Source: Enterobacteriaceae bacterium RIT714
Lineage (GTDB): Bacteria > Pseudomonadota > Gammaproteobacteria > Enterobacterales > Enterobacteriaceae
Direction: 5' to 3'
Length of the DNA: 45,578 bases
NCBI GenBank assembly: GCA_009668015.1
Contig: WJYB01000018.1
Location: forward strand, 1-45,578
How positions within the stretch are numbered: the first letter of the stretch is position 1; each line of letters starts with the position of its first letter. A program made the position numbers and the translations under genes. A model generated the notes under the pieces. It was given only the letters and a program-made list of their open reading frames with translations, did not search any database and was not told where the DNA came from. This document shows positions 29,701 to 38,218 of this stretch, piece after piece.

Positions 29701-30698
29701 AGGGCGGAGAGCTTAATTGAGATGCCCGGGCCTTCGTAAATGCCGCGCCCGTTCGAGGCCTTACCAATGGCATGAATGGCCTGCTGATAGGAGACCATAT
29801 AAGCCTGCGCGTCGGCGGCGGTCAGGGCCGCTTCACCGAGCATGTCGTAGGAGTAGCGGAACCCTTTATCCTCCAGCTTGCGGGCATTGGCCAGCGCTTC
29901 AGAGATGGTTTCACCGGTGACGAACTGCTCGCCCATCAGACGCATCGCCATGTCCACGCCTTTGCGGATCAGCGGTTCGCCGCTTTTACCGATAATGCGG
30001 TTCAGGGAGCGAGAGAGGTTGGCTTCGTTATGAGTGGAGACCAGTTTGCCGGTAAACAGCAGGCCCCAGGTCGCGGCGTTGACGAACAGCGACGGGCTAC
30101 GGCCAATATGAGAGTGCCAGTTGCCGTTACTGATTTTGTCGCGGATCAGCGCATCGCGCGTGGCTTTATCCGGAATACGCAGCAGCGCTTCGGCCAGACA
30201 CATCAGCGCCACGCCTTCCAGCGAGGAGAGGGAAAACTCCTGCAACAGCCCCTGAACCATACCGGCCCGACCGCTGGCTGACTTCTGGTGACGCAGTTTA
30301 TCGGCGAGCTGATACGCCAGGCTGTGCGCCTGCGAGGCAATCGGTTCAGGCAGACGAGCCTGCTCCAGCAGCATCGGCACGGCGTCAGTTTCGGCACGGC
30401 GATACGCGGCGGTGATGGCCGCGCGGCTCACCGATTGCGGCAGGATCTGCTCGGCAAAGTCGAGGAACGGCTGGTGGTTCTCTTCGGCGGCGGCGGTAAC
30501 ATCTTCACTTTCGTTCGCTGCACCGGCCAGTAGCGCAGGCAGTTCCGGTAAGGCCTCTTCATTTTCCAGGCGTTCCAGATAATTAAAAATGGCCTGCTTA
30601 ATTAACCAGTGCGGTGTGCGGTCAATGCGGGTTGCGGCGCTCTTAATCCGTTCGCGGGTCGCGTCATCCAGCTTAACCCCCATGGTGGTCATGCCCAT
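26736..30698 (-). CDS. putA: Bifunctional proline dehydrogenase/P5C dehydrogenase and repressor PutA
   Basis: A 1320-aa trifunctional protein that oxidises proline to glutamate at the membrane and represses the put genes when proline is absent. The N-terminal ribbon-helix-helix (residues 1-47, MGVKLDDATRERIKSAA) binds DNA. The FAD-dependent proline dehydrogenase barrel occupies about 260-610 and the NAD-dependent glutamate semialdehyde dehydrogenase about 650-1120. The catalytic cysteine is C917 in SAGQRCSALR. The length equals E. coli PutA with the ATG at 30698, preceded by AGGAGCTTTGGC; the longer open frame upstream runs through the operator region. It is divergent from putP. Confidence 0.98.
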   Translation of the reverse strand: MGMTTMGVKLDDATRERIKSAATRIDRTPHWLIKQAIFNYLERLENEEALPELPALLAGAANESEDVTAAAEENHQPFLDFAEQILPQSVSRAAITAAYRRAETDAVPMLLEQARLPEPIASQAHSLAYQLADKLRHQKSASGRAGMVQGLLQEFSLSSLEGVALMCLAEALLRIPDKATRDALIRDKISNGNWHSHIGRSPSLFVNAATWGLLFTGKLVSTHNEANLSRSLNRIIGKSGEPLIRKGVDMAMRLMGEQFVTGETISEALANARKLEDKGFRYSYDMLGEAALTAADAQAYMVSYQQAIHAIGKASNGRGIYEGPGISIKLSALHPRYSRAQYDRVMDELYPRLKSLTLLARQYDIGINIDAEEADRLEISLDLLEKLCFEPELAGWNGIGFVIQAYQKRCPFVIDYLIDLASRSRRRLMIRLVKGAYWDSEIKRAQMDGLEGYPVYTRKVYTDVSYLACAKKLLGVPNLIYPQFATHNAHTLAAIYSLAGQNYYPGQYEFQCLHGMGEPLYEQVTGKVADGKLNRPCRIYAPVGTHETLLAYLVRRLLENGANTSFVNRIADTTLPIDELVADPVQEVEKMAAQEGQIGLPHPKIALPRELYGHDRINSAGLDLANEHRLASLSSALLNSALQKWQAKPILEQPVEAGDMQPVINPAEPKDIVGFAREATAQEVELALENAVNNAPIWFATPPQERAAILERAAILMEDQMQQLIGILVREAGKTFSNAIAEVREAVDFLHYYAGQVRNDFANETHRPLGPVVCISPWNFPLAIFTGQIAAALAAGNSVLAKPAEQTPLIAAQGIQILLEAGVPAGVVQLLPGRGETVGAALTSDNRVRGVMFTGSTEVATLLQRNIATRLDPQGRPTPLIAETGGMNAMIVDSSALTEQVVVDVLASAFDSAGQRCSALRVLCLQEDIADHTLKMLRGAMAECRMGNPGRLTTDIGPVIDAEAKANIEQHIQAMRAKGRPVFQAVRENSEDAREWNSGTFIAPTLIELTSFDELKKEVFGPVLHVVRYSRNNLEALVEQINASGYGLTLGVHTRIDETIAQVTGSAKVGNLYVNRNMVGAVVGVQPFGGEGLSGTGPKAGGPLYLYRLLANRPENALSMTLARQDADYPVDAQLKTVLTQPLEALAKWAEKRPELHALCQQYGEQAQAGTQRLLPGPTGERNTWTLMPRERVLCVADNEQDALIQLAAATATGCEVLWPEDGLHRDLAKQLPKEVAARIHFAKRDVITTQTFDAVIYHGDSDQLRELCEQVAARDGAIVSVQGFARGETNLLLERLYVEHSLSVNTAAAGGNASLMTIG

Positions 30699-31186
30699 GC
30701 CAAAGCTCCTGTTGATCTGTCGTGATGTTCGGTGGTTAGCGTGAAATATCCACCATGTTGCAACTTTGTGCAACCGTGTTAAATGTGACTTGGTTTGCAA
30801 GCTGAAAAATGAATGGATTGTTAACCAGAAGTTAGCTGGAAAAAATAGCTGGATTCTGCCTGTGCGGCCTGTTTATATGCGGCACTTAACACTTTTTAAA
30901 GGTGCAACCAATAAAAGCGTGAGCGAGTGCAACCTATACGAAAGACCTATAAAACCAGGGATGAATTTGATGTAAATGCAGTGTTAAATCATTTGTGCAA
31001 GGTAAGCGTATACGGCAGGATACGCCCGCCCGATAAAACAGATACGCAAAATCCTTCATGTTGCTGACGATGCTGGCAAGGCAAAAGTGGCGTGAAAGAT
31101 GGCGCTTATACATTGTCACCCCGTTCCGGTGACCGAATAACAAGGCAGCCGGGAAGGCTGTCGCTTTATCATTTTGGAGATTTCGA
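30699..31186. promoter_or_regulatory. putA-putP divergent control region
   Basis: A 488-bp non-coding region shared by the two put promoters. It contains at least four copies of the PutA operator core GTTGCA on one strand or the other: 30757-30762, 30769-30774, 30903-30908 and 30928-30933. The first two form an inverted pair close to putA. E. coli PutA uses several operators of this core in the same interval, so repression of both genes by PutA is expected. No gene is seen in it. Confidence 0.8.
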
Positions 31187-32695
31187 ATGGCAATTAGCAC
31201 ACCGATGCTGGTGACATTTCTCGTTTATATTTTTGGCATGATCCTGATAGGGTTTTTGGCATGGCGATCAACCAATAGTTTTGATGATTATATTCTGGGT
31301 GGACGCAGTTTAGGCCCGATGGTGACGGCGCTTTCTGCGGGCGCATCCGATATGAGCGGCTGGCTGCTGATGGGGCTGCCGGGCGCGATTTTCATCTCCG
31401 GTATTTCGGAAAGCTGGATTGCAATCGGTCTGACCGTCGGAGCGTGGATTAACTGGAAACTGGTGGCGGGACGTCTGCGTGTTCACACTGAAGTGAATAA
31501 CAATGCGCTGACGCTGCCGGACTATTTCACCGGTCGTTTTGAGGATAAGAGCCGCGTTCTGCGCATTATCTCCGCAGTGGTGATTCTGGTGTTCTTCACC
31601 ATCTATTGTGCCTCCGGCATCGTGGCAGGCGCGCGCCTGTTTGAGAGCACTTTTGGCATGAGCTACGAAACCGCGCTGTGGGCCGGGGCCGCTGCAACCA
31701 TTCTCTATACCTTCGTCGGCGGTTTCCTGGCGGTAAGCTGGACCGATACCGTGCAGGCGAGTCTGATGATTTTTGCCCTTATCCTGACGCCGGTGATTGT
31801 GATTTTCACCGTTGGCGGTTTTGGCGATTCGCTGGAAGTGATTAAGCAAAAAAGTATCGAAAACGTCGATATGCTGAAAGGGCTGAACTTTGTTGCCATC
31901 ATTTCGCTGATGGGCTGGGGCCTGGGCTATTTCGGACAGCCTCATATCCTGGCGCGTTTCATGGCGGCAGATTCTCACCACACCATCGTTCATGCGCGCC
32001 GGATCAGTATGACGTGGATGATCCTCTGCCTGGCCGGTGCCGTGGCGGTGGGGTTCTTTGGTATCGCCTACTTTACCAATAACCCGGGGCAGGCGGGCGC
32101 GGTGAACCAGAACGCCGAGCGGGTGTTTATCGAACTGGCGCAAATTCTGTTTAACCCGTGGATTGCCGGGATCCTGCTGTCGGCGATTCTGGCGGCGGTG
32201 ATGTCCACCCTTAGCTGTCAGTTGCTGGTGTGCTCAAGCGCGATTACCGAAGATTTGTACAAAGCGTTTCTGCGTAAAGGCGCGAGCCAGAAAGAGCTGG
32301 TCTGGGTGGGTCGCTTTATGGTGCTGCTGGTGGCGCTGATCGCCATTGCGCTGGCGGCGAACCCGGAGAACCGCGTGCTGGGTCTGGTCAGTTACGCCTG
32401 GGCCGGTTTTGGTGCGGCGTTTGGCCCGGTTGTGCTGTTCTCGGTACTCTGGTCGCGCATGACGCGCAACGGCGCACTGGCGGGGATGTTGATTGGTGCG
32501 GTGACGGTCATCGTCTGGAAACATTTCGCGTGGCTGGATCTGTACGAAATCATTCCGGGCTTTATCTTCGCCAGCATCGGGATCGTGGTCTTTAGCCTGC
32601 TGGGCAAAGCGCCGTCTGCCTCAATGACGCAGCGTTTTGCTGAAGCGGATGCGCATTACCATACGGCACCGCCATCAAAGCTGCAGCCTGACTAA
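31187..32695 (+). CDS. putP: Sodium/proline symporter PutP
   Basis: A 502-aa sodium:solute symporter with 13 predicted membrane helices that imports L-proline for PutA. The SSF hallmarks are present: LGGRSLGPMVTALSAGASDMSGW near residues 37-59, containing the Na+ and proline site serines, and GWGLGYFGQPHILARFMA around 243-260. Ribosome binding site TTTGGAG lies seven bases before the ATG. It is divergent from putA over PutA operators. Confidence 0.98.
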   Translation: MAISTPMLVTFLVYIFGMILIGFLAWRSTNSFDDYILGGRSLGPMVTALSAGASDMSGWLLMGLPGAIFISGISESWIAIGLTVGAWINWKLVAGRLRVHTEVNNNALTLPDYFTGRFEDKSRVLRIISAVVILVFFTIYCASGIVAGARLFESTFGMSYETALWAGAAATILYTFVGGFLAVSWTDTVQASLMIFALILTPVIVIFTVGGFGDSLEVIKQKSIENVDMLKGLNFVAIISLMGWGLGYFGQPHILARFMAADSHHTIVHARRISMTWMILCLAGAVAVGFFGIAYFTNNPGQAGAVNQNAERVFIELAQILFNPWIAGILLSAILAAVMSTLSCQLLVCSSAITEDLYKAFLRKGASQKELVWVGRFMVLLVALIAIALAANPENRVLGLVSYAWAGFGAAFGPVVLFSVLWSRMTRNGALAGMLIGAVTVIVWKHFAWLDLYEIIPGFIFASIGIVVFSLLGKAPSASMTQRFAEADAHYHTAPPSKLQPD

Positions 32696-32713
32696 GCGTT
32701 AATCGGTTTTCAA

Positions 32714-32749
32714 AGCCGGGTAAGGCGACATCGCCGCCCGGCTTTTTTT
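32714..32749 (+). terminator. REP-like terminator of putP
   Basis: AGCCGGG and CCCGGCT flank an inner GGCGACATCGCC palindrome and are followed by seven T residues. The hairpin has REP-type sequence and works as an intrinsic terminator for putP. Confidence 0.85.
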
Positions 32750-32752
32750 CTG

Positions 32753-33172
32753 TCAGAACTGCACGCATACCGGCTGATCAACGCGCATCACCGACTCCTG
32801 CGCAAAACGTGATTTATAGATCCCGCGTAACGCTTCGATATTGCTCTTGCTCTGGGCATCTTTCCCGTGGATCAACATCAACGCTTTACTTGGCTCACGC
32901 GCCACTTTCCCGTCATTGCCCAGCCATTGTCCGCGCGCATCAAATACCGTTAAGCCATCGCGAAAACGCGGGGTGACGTCCTGATCGACAAACTGCTGCC
33001 ACTCCTGACCGGTAATGGCCGCACCAGCCGGACGATTCAGACCGAAATAGAGCGTGGTTTGCTGCATCTGGTTATCCACTTTGCAGGTGGCGTCAGAAGC
33101 CGTATGCGAGGGGGCGTTGCAGCCTGCCAGCATGAAAAGTGCGGCAACCATAAGCCCTGTTTTGATGGTCAT
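32753..33172 (-). CDS. DUF3574 lipoprotein
   Basis: A 139-aa predicted lipoprotein. The signal peptide ends in the lipobox LAGC with C18 as the acylated residue, followed by Asn, so it probably goes to the outer membrane. The mature part (TTLYFGLNRPAGAAITGQEWQQFVDQDVTPRF) is the DUF3574 domain, of unknown function. It is not part of the E. coli K-12 order here. It stands alone on the minus strand between the terminator of putP and a REP unit. Confidence 0.85.
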   Translation of the reverse strand: MTIKTGLMVAALFMLAGCNAPSHTASDATCKVDNQMQQTTLYFGLNRPAGAAITGQEWQQFVDQDVTPRFRDGLTVFDARGQWLGNDGKVAREPSKALMLIHGKDAQSKSNIEALRGIYKSRFAQESVMRVDQPVCVQF

Positions 33173-33208
33173 TGTTCGCTATCCTCATTGTTATTGTTGC
33201 AAGAAAAA

Positions 33209-33238
33209 GCCGGGTGGCGCTAACGCTGACCCGGCCTA
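33209..33238. repeat. REP element
   Basis: GCCGGGTGGCG and CGCTGACCCGGC pair in the pattern of an enterobacterial REP unit, followed by the usual CTAC. It lies between the DUF3574 gene and the end of the CNT transporter gene. Confidence 0.75.
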
Positions 33239-33263
33239 CAAATCACCTGTTCGATAAACGGGA

Positions 33264-34448
33264 TTAAAGCACCAGCCCCGCAAAACTTGCCGACAGCAAG
33301 CTCACCAGCGTCGCGCCGTACACCAGACGCAGACCGAAGCGAGAGACCACATTCCCTTGCTGTTCGTTCAGGCCCTTAATGGCGCCAGCAACGATGCCGA
33401 TAGAGGCAAAGTTGGCGAACGACACCAGGAAGATGGAGAGAATGCCCAGCCCGCGCGGGGTCATTTGCCCGGCAATTTTTTGCAGCTCAATCATCGCCAC
33501 AAATTCATTGGCGACCAGCTTGGTTGCCATAATGCTGCCCGCATTTAAAGCATCGCTCAGCGGAATGCCAACCAGCCACGCCAGCGGATAAAACACATAG
33601 CCCAGAATCTGCTGGAAGCTCATGCCAAATACGCTGGAGAATAATGCGTTAACAGCGCTGATAATGGCAATAAAGCCAATCAGCATGGCCAGAATAATCA
33701 TCGCGACTTTGAAACCGGCCAGAATATACTCGCCGAGCATTTCAAAGAAGCTTTGCGATTCGTGCAGCTTTTCCAGTTTGATATCGGGTTCTGCTTCCGG
33801 GCGCGCCGGGTTGATGACCGACAAAATAATAAAGGTGCTGAACATATTAAGGATTAGCGCAGCGACCACATATTTGGCATCAAGCATCGTCATATAGGCA
33901 CCGACAATTGACAACGATACCGTGGACATCGCCGTGGCGGCCATGGTGAACAGGCGACGTGAAGAGAGATCGCCGAGCACCCCTTTGTAAGCAATAAAGT
34001 TCTCTGACTGACCGAGAATTAAAGAACTCACGGCGTTAAACGATTCCAGCTTGCCCATGCCATTCAGTTTTGACAGCAATGTCCCGATGACGCGAATAAA
34101 AATCGGCAGAATTCGCCAGTGCTGGAGAATGCCGATCAGCGCGGAAATAAAAATAATCGGACAGAGTACGCCAAGGAAAATGAACGCCAGCCCTTTTTCA
34201 GCCATTCCGCCAAAGACAAAGTTTGTGCCTTCAGCGGCAAATTTCAGCAGAGACTCGAAGAAACCGGAGACATATTTAATGACGAAGAGACCGCTTTCGG
34301 CGTGCAGAAAAAAGAACGCCAGCGCAATTTCAATGACAATAAGCTGTAAAACGTAGCGAATACGAATTTTCCGGCGGTCGAAACTCACCAGCCAGGCGAG
34401 CGCAAGAATAATGACCAGCGCCAGCAGGAAATGAACGAAGTTATACAT
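33264..34448 (-). CDS. NupC-family (CNT) nucleoside transporter
   Basis: A 394-aa concentrative nucleoside transporter, importing nucleosides with H+ or Na+. The CNT nucleoside-recognition region is visible as [15 protein letters not shown] near residue 143 and the C-terminal [14 protein letters not shown] plus [16 protein letters not shown] near residues 313 and 342. About 8-10 membrane segments are seen. It is a NupC paralogue; E. coli NupC lies at another locus, so I give no symbol. The ATG at 34448 has a poor ribosome binding site. It is divergent from efeU, with unusual palindromes in its upstream region. Confidence 0.88.
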   Translation of the reverse strand: MYNFVHFLLALVIILALAWLVSFDRRKIRIRYVLQLIVIEIALAFFFLHAESGLFVIKYVSGFFESLLKFAAEGTNFVFGGMAEKGLAFIFLGVLCPIIFISALIGILQHWRILPIFIRVIGTLLSKLNGMGKLESFNAVSSLILGQSENFIAYKGVLGDLSSRRLFTMAATAMSTVSLSIVGAYMTMLDAKYVVAALILNMFSTFIILSVINPARPEAEPDIKLEKLHESQSFFEMLGEYILAGFKVAMIILAMLIGFIAIISAVNALFSSVFGMSFQQILGYVFYPLAWLVGIPLSDALNAGSIMATKLVANEFVAMIELQKIAGQMTPRGLGILSIFLVSFANFASIGIVAGAIKGLNEQQGNVVSRFGLRLVYGATLVSLLSASFAGLVL

Positions 34449-34502
34449 ATTAAAATTTCAGCAGGTAAACGAAGCGCTTATTTAGCCATAGGCCGTGTTA
34501 AC

Positions 34503-34520
34503 CGTAAATGGGCATTTACG
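34503..34520. promoter_or_regulatory. Perfect palindrome upstream of the CNT transporter gene
   Basis: CGTAAATG, GG, CATTTACG is a perfect 8-bp inverted repeat. It lies 55 bp upstream of the CNT transporter start. Directly after it (34520-34546) is a second set of nested repeats, GTTAT-GTTAT followed by ATAAC-ATAAC. This looks like operator DNA for an unidentified regulator; it does not match CRP, CytR or Fur consensus. Confidence 0.45.
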
Positions 34521-34623
34521 TTATAAGTTATAGACATAACGATAACTGCCGTAACTATTAACAGGCGAGCAATTTACAACTGGTCATCAAAACCCGTCAC
34601 ATTTCGCTTGTTTTTCTTCTTGC

Positions 34624-34642
34624 CGTAATGATAATCACTATC
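34624..34642 (+). promoter_or_regulatory. Fur box upstream of efeU
   Basis: CGTAATGATAATCACTATC matches the 19-bp Fur consensus at 16 positions. It is 58 bp before the efeU start, so the operon should be repressed by Fe2+-Fur. Confidence 0.8.
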
Positions 34643-34699
34643 ACAGTTATTTACCTTTCTTTGCATCAGTTGACCGCGATTAACATTTAAGGTGTCGGC

Positions 34700-35533
34700 A
34701 TGTTTGTTCCATTTCTCATTATGTTACGTGAAGGGCTTGAAGCGGCCTTAATTGTCAGCCTGATCGCCAGTTATTTGAAGCGAACGCAACGCGGGCGCTG
34801 GATAGGCGTGATGTGGATCGGCGTTTTCCTCGCCGCCGCGCTGTGCCTGGGTCTTGGCATTCTGATCAATGAAACCACCGGTGAGTTCCCGCAAAAAGAA
34901 CAAGAGCTGTTCGAAGGGATTGTCGCGGTCATTGCGGTGGTGATCCTCACCTGGATGGTGTTCTGGATGCGCAAGGTTTCACGCAACGTCAAAGTTCAGC
35001 TCGAACAGGCCGTGGATACCGCGCTGCAAAAGGGCAACCATCACGGCTGGGCGCTGATTGGGATGGTCTTTTTCGCGGTTGCCCGCGAAGGGCTGGAGTC
35101 GGTCTTTTTCCTGCTGGCGGCATTCCAGCAGGATGTGGGGATCTGGCCGCCGCTCGGGGCGGTGCTGGGTCTCGCCACCGCCGTGGTGTTGGGCTTTATG
35201 CTTTACTGGGGCGGCATCCGTCTGAATCTCGGCGCTTTCTTCAAGTGGACCAGCCTGTTCATTCTGCTGGTGGCTGCAGGACTGGCGGCGGGCGCGATTC
35301 GCGCCTTCCATGAGGCGGGCCTGTGGAACCATCTCCAGGACGTCGCATTCGATCTTAGTAATGTCCTCTCTACCCACTCTCTGACTGGAACCCTGCTGGA
35401 AGGTATTTTTGGCTATCAGGAAGCGCCGAGCGTCAGCGAAGTGGCGATGTATTTCATCTATCTCATTCCGGCGCTGGTGCTGTTCTTTATGCCATCACGC
35501 CCGGGCGTTCAGCCGTCGCGTTCCGCGCCCTGA
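34700..35533 (+). CDS. efeU: Ferrous iron permease EfeU
   Basis: A 277-aa inner-membrane permease of the FTR1 type with seven predicted helices. Both iron-handling REXXE motifs are present: R10-E14 (REGLE) and R129-E133 (REGLE). The frame is uninterrupted, unlike in E. coli K-12 where efeU is frameshifted, so the acid-induced Fe2+ uptake system should be complete here. The start has AAGGTG upstream. First gene of efeUOB, behind a Fur box. Confidence 0.97.
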   Translation: MFVPFLIMLREGLEAALIVSLIASYLKRTQRGRWIGVMWIGVFLAAALCLGLGILINETTGEFPQKEQELFEGIVAVIAVVILTWMVFWMRKVSRNVKVQLEQAVDTALQKGNHHGWALIGMVFFAVAREGLESVFFLLAAFQQDVGIWPPLGAVLGLATAVVLGFMLYWGGIRLNLGAFFKWTSLFILLVAAGLAAGAIRAFHEAGLWNHLQDVAFDLSNVLSTHSLTGTLLEGIFGYQEAPSVSEVAMYFIYLIPALVLFFMPSRPGVQPSRSAP

Positions 35534-35578
35534 TGCGCTGAGTGTTGTTTTCAATATACTTTTAGAAAGGGAAGGGTC

Positions 35579-36706
35579 ATGGCAATTCAATTTCGTCGTA
35601 GTGCGTTACAGGCCGGTGTGGCAGCGCTGTTTGCGTATGCCTTTTCCGCCCAGGCGGCTGATATTCCTCAGGTGAAAGTCACCGTGAACGATAAACAGTG
35701 TGAACCGATGACGATCACGGTCAACAGCGGCAAAACGCAGTTTATCATTCAGAACCACAGCCAGAAGGCGCTGGAGTGGGAGATCCTCAAAGGCGTGATG
35801 GTGGTTGAAGAGCGCGAGAACATCGCGCCTGGTTTTACTCAGAAAATGACCGCTAACCTGCAGCCGGGCGAATACGACATGACCTGCGGCCTGCTGACCA
35901 ATCCGAAAGGCAAGCTGATCGTCAAAGGCGAAGCCACCGCGGATGCGGCGAAAGGCGAAGCGTTGCTCAGTCTTGGCGAGGCGATTACCGCCTATAAAGC
36001 CTACGTGACCAAAGAGACCGCCGATCTGGTTGCCGGTACCAAAGCGTTTACCGACGCGGTGAAAGCGGGCGATATCGAGAAAGCGAAATCTCTGTATGCG
36101 CCAACGCGTCAGCACTACGAGCGTATCGAGCCGATTGCCGAGCTGTTCTCCGATCTCGACGGAAGCATTGATGCCCGCGAAGATGACTATGAACAGAAAG
36201 CCGCTGATCCGAAATTCACCGGTTTCCATCGTCTGGAAAAAGCGCTGTTTGGCGACAACGCCACTCAAGGGATGGAGAAGTACGCCGCGCAACTGAACAG
36301 CGATGTGCTGGAGTTGCAAAAACGCATCAGCGAGCTGGCTTTCCCGCCGTCAAAAGTGGTGGGTGGCGCGGCAGGCCTGATTGAAGAAGTGGCGGCCAGC
36401 AAAATCAGCGGTGAAGAAGATCGTTATAGCCATACCGATCTGTGGGACTTCCAGGCAAACGTGGAAGGCGCGCAGAAAATTGTCGATCTGCTGCGCCCGC
36501 AGCTGCAGAAAGATAACAGCGAACTGCTGGCCAAAGTGGATGCCAACTTCAAGAAAGTGAACACCATTCTGGCGAAATACCGTACCAAAGACGGGTATGA
36601 AACCTATGATAAGTTGACCGATGCGGATCGTAATGCGCTGAAAGGCCCGATTACTACGCTGGCGGAAGACCTGGCTCAGCTGCGTGGCGTTCTCGGTCTG
36701 GATTAA
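35579..36706 (+). CDS. efeO: Iron uptake system component EfeO
   Basis: A 375-aa periplasmic protein that binds iron and passes it to EfeU. The signal peptide covers about 26 residues (ends AQA before ADIPQV). Residues 30-115 form a cupredoxin-like domain with C and M ligands (DKQCEPM, YDMTCGL). The rest is an M75/imelysin-type helical domain with the HXXE motif H217-E220 (HRLE). Ribosome binding site AAAGGGAAGGG. It is the middle gene of efeUOB, with only 5 bp to efeB. Confidence 0.96.
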   Translation: MAIQFRRSALQAGVAALFAYAFSAQAADIPQVKVTVNDKQCEPMTITVNSGKTQFIIQNHSQKALEWEILKGVMVVEERENIAPGFTQKMTANLQPGEYDMTCGLLTNPKGKLIVKGEATADAAKGEALLSLGEAITAYKAYVTKETADLVAGTKAFTDAVKAGDIEKAKSLYAPTRQHYERIEPIAELFSDLDGSIDAREDDYEQKAADPKFTGFHRLEKALFGDNATQGMEKYAAQLNSDVLELQKRISELAFPPSKVVGGAAGLIEEVAASKISGEEDRYSHTDLWDFQANVEGAQKIVDLLRPQLQKDNSELLAKVDANFKKVNTILAKYRTKDGYETYDKLTDADRNALKGPITTLAEDLAQLRGVLGLD

Positions 36707-36711
36707 GCCCT

Positions 36712-37995
36712 ATGAAGAAGCATGAAGAGATCGACGTTGCTGAACCTTCACGGCGTCGGTTGTTAAAAGGGGTGGGGGCGCTTGGTGGCGCGCTCGCTCT
36801 GGCTGGGGGCTGCCCGATGGCGCATGCGGCAAAACCGCAAAGCGCGCCAGGCACGCTTTCTCCCAACGCAAGAATGGAAACGCAGCCGTTCTTCGGCGAG
36901 CATCAGGCCGGAATTTTGACGCCGCAGCAGGCGTCAATGATGGTGGTAGCGTTTGATTCGCTGGCAAGTGACAAAGCGGATCTGGAGCGTCTGTTCCGTC
37001 TGCTGACGAAGCGTATTGCGTTTCTGACGGCGGGAGGCCCTGCACCACAGACGCCGAACCCTCGCATGCCGCCGATGGACTCGGGGATCCTGGGGGCGTT
37101 CATTGCACCGGATAATCTGACCATGACCGTCTCCGTCGGTGAGTCGCTTTTTGATGCCCGCTACGGGCTTGAGAAGCATAAACCGAAGACGCTGCAAAAG
37201 ATGACGCGTTTTCCCAATGACTCACTGGATGCGGCGCTGTGTCATGGCGATCTGCTGCTCCAGATCTGCGCGAATACCCAGGACACGGTGATCCACGCGT
37301 TGCGCGATATTATTAAGCACACGCCGGATCTTCTGAGCGTGCGCTGGAAACGCGAGGGGTTTATCTCCGATCACGCCGCGCGCAGTCAGGGGAAAGAGAC
37401 GCCGGTTAACCTGCTCGGTTTTAAAGACGGGACGGCCAATCCGGACAGCCGTGATGCGGCGTTAATGCAAAACGTAGTCTGGACGACGGCGGATCAAGGA
37501 GAACCCGCCTGGACCGTCGGCGGCAGCTATCAGGCGATACGGATTATCCAGTTCCACGTGGAGTTCTGGGATCGAACACCGCTGAAAGAGCAGCAGACGA
37601 TTTTTGGTCGAGATAAGCAAAGCGGTGCGCCGCTGGGCATGAAAAATGAACACGACGTACCCGACTACGCCAGCGATCCTGAGGGCAATCTGATCGCGCT
37701 GGACAGCCATATTCGTCTGGCAAACCCGCGAACGCCGGAAACCGAGTCCAGCCTGATGATGCGTCGCGGCTACAGCTATTCGTTGGGGGTGACCAACTCC
37801 GGGCAACTGGATATGGGACTGCTGTTTGTCTGTTACCAGCACGATCTGGAGAAGGGCTTCCTGGCCGTGCAGAAGCGGCTAAACGGCGAGGCGCTGGAAG
37901 AGTACATAAAGCCCATCGGCGGCGGCTATTTCTTTGCTCTGCCGGGCGTGCGCGATAACACCGCGTATCTCGCGCAAGGGCTGATCGAAGCCTGA
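36712..37995 (+). CDS. efeB: Dye-decolourising peroxidase/deferrochelatase EfeB
   Basis: A 427-aa heme peroxidase of the DyP family, exported by the Tat pathway. The signal peptide has the twin-arginine motif SRRRLLKG followed by a Gly/Ala-rich stretch and ends near residue 37. The DyP signature GFKDGTANP begins at residue 236 with the distal Asp at 239, and a conserved Arg region ([15 protein letters not shown]) follows. In the Efe system it probably oxidises Fe2+ or takes iron from heme in the periplasm. Last gene of efeUOB. Confidence 0.96.
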   Translation: MKKHEEIDVAEPSRRRLLKGVGALGGALALAGGCPMAHAAKPQSAPGTLSPNARMETQPFFGEHQAGILTPQQASMMVVAFDSLASDKADLERLFRLLTKRIAFLTAGGPAPQTPNPRMPPMDSGILGAFIAPDNLTMTVSVGESLFDARYGLEKHKPKTLQKMTRFPNDSLDAALCHGDLLLQICANTQDTVIHALRDIIKHTPDLLSVRWKREGFISDHAARSQGKETPVNLLGFKDGTANPDSRDAALMQNVVWTTADQGEPAWTVGGSYQAIRIIQFHVEFWDRTPLKEQQTIFGRDKQSGAPLGMKNEHDVPDYASDPEGNLIALDSHIRLANPRTPETESSLMMRRGYSYSLGVTNSGQLDMGLLFVCYQHDLEKGFLAVQKRLNGEALEEYIKPIGGGYFFALPGVRDNTAYLAQGLIEA

Positions 37996-37999
37996 AATT

Positions 38000-38035
38000 A
38001 TCCCCGCGAAGCTTAGCGGGGATATTATTTTTTTG
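38000..38035 (+). terminator. Terminator of efeUOB
   Basis: ATCCCCGC and GCGGGGAT form an 8-bp stem with an 8-nt loop, followed by ATTATTTTTTT, five bases after the efeB stop. Confidence 0.9.
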
Positions 38036-38048
38036 TATGACTATCCCA

Positions 38049-38081
38049 CTGTTATATTTCTGTAATATTCCTGTAAGAGAC
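38049..38081 (+). promoter_or_regulatory. Tandem Pho-box repeats upstream of phoH
   Basis: Three direct repeats with CTGT at 38049, 38060 and 38071 (CTGTTATATTT, CTGTAATATTC, CTGTAAGAGA), spaced 11 bp. They fit the PhoB binding pattern and E. coli phoH is a known PhoB target. A fourth partial copy (CTGAATC) starts at 38081. Confidence 0.75.
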
Positions 38082-38218
38082 TGAATCCCGCTGCCGGACC
38101 GGGTGTGTAAGTTGCGTTCAAGTAAAATAAATGTTGCATTTATGATAATTCCTGATGTACTTACTATAAGTCAGCGGTAGTTCCCGGCAGTGATATCGAA
38201 TCACTATGGAGATCGCGA

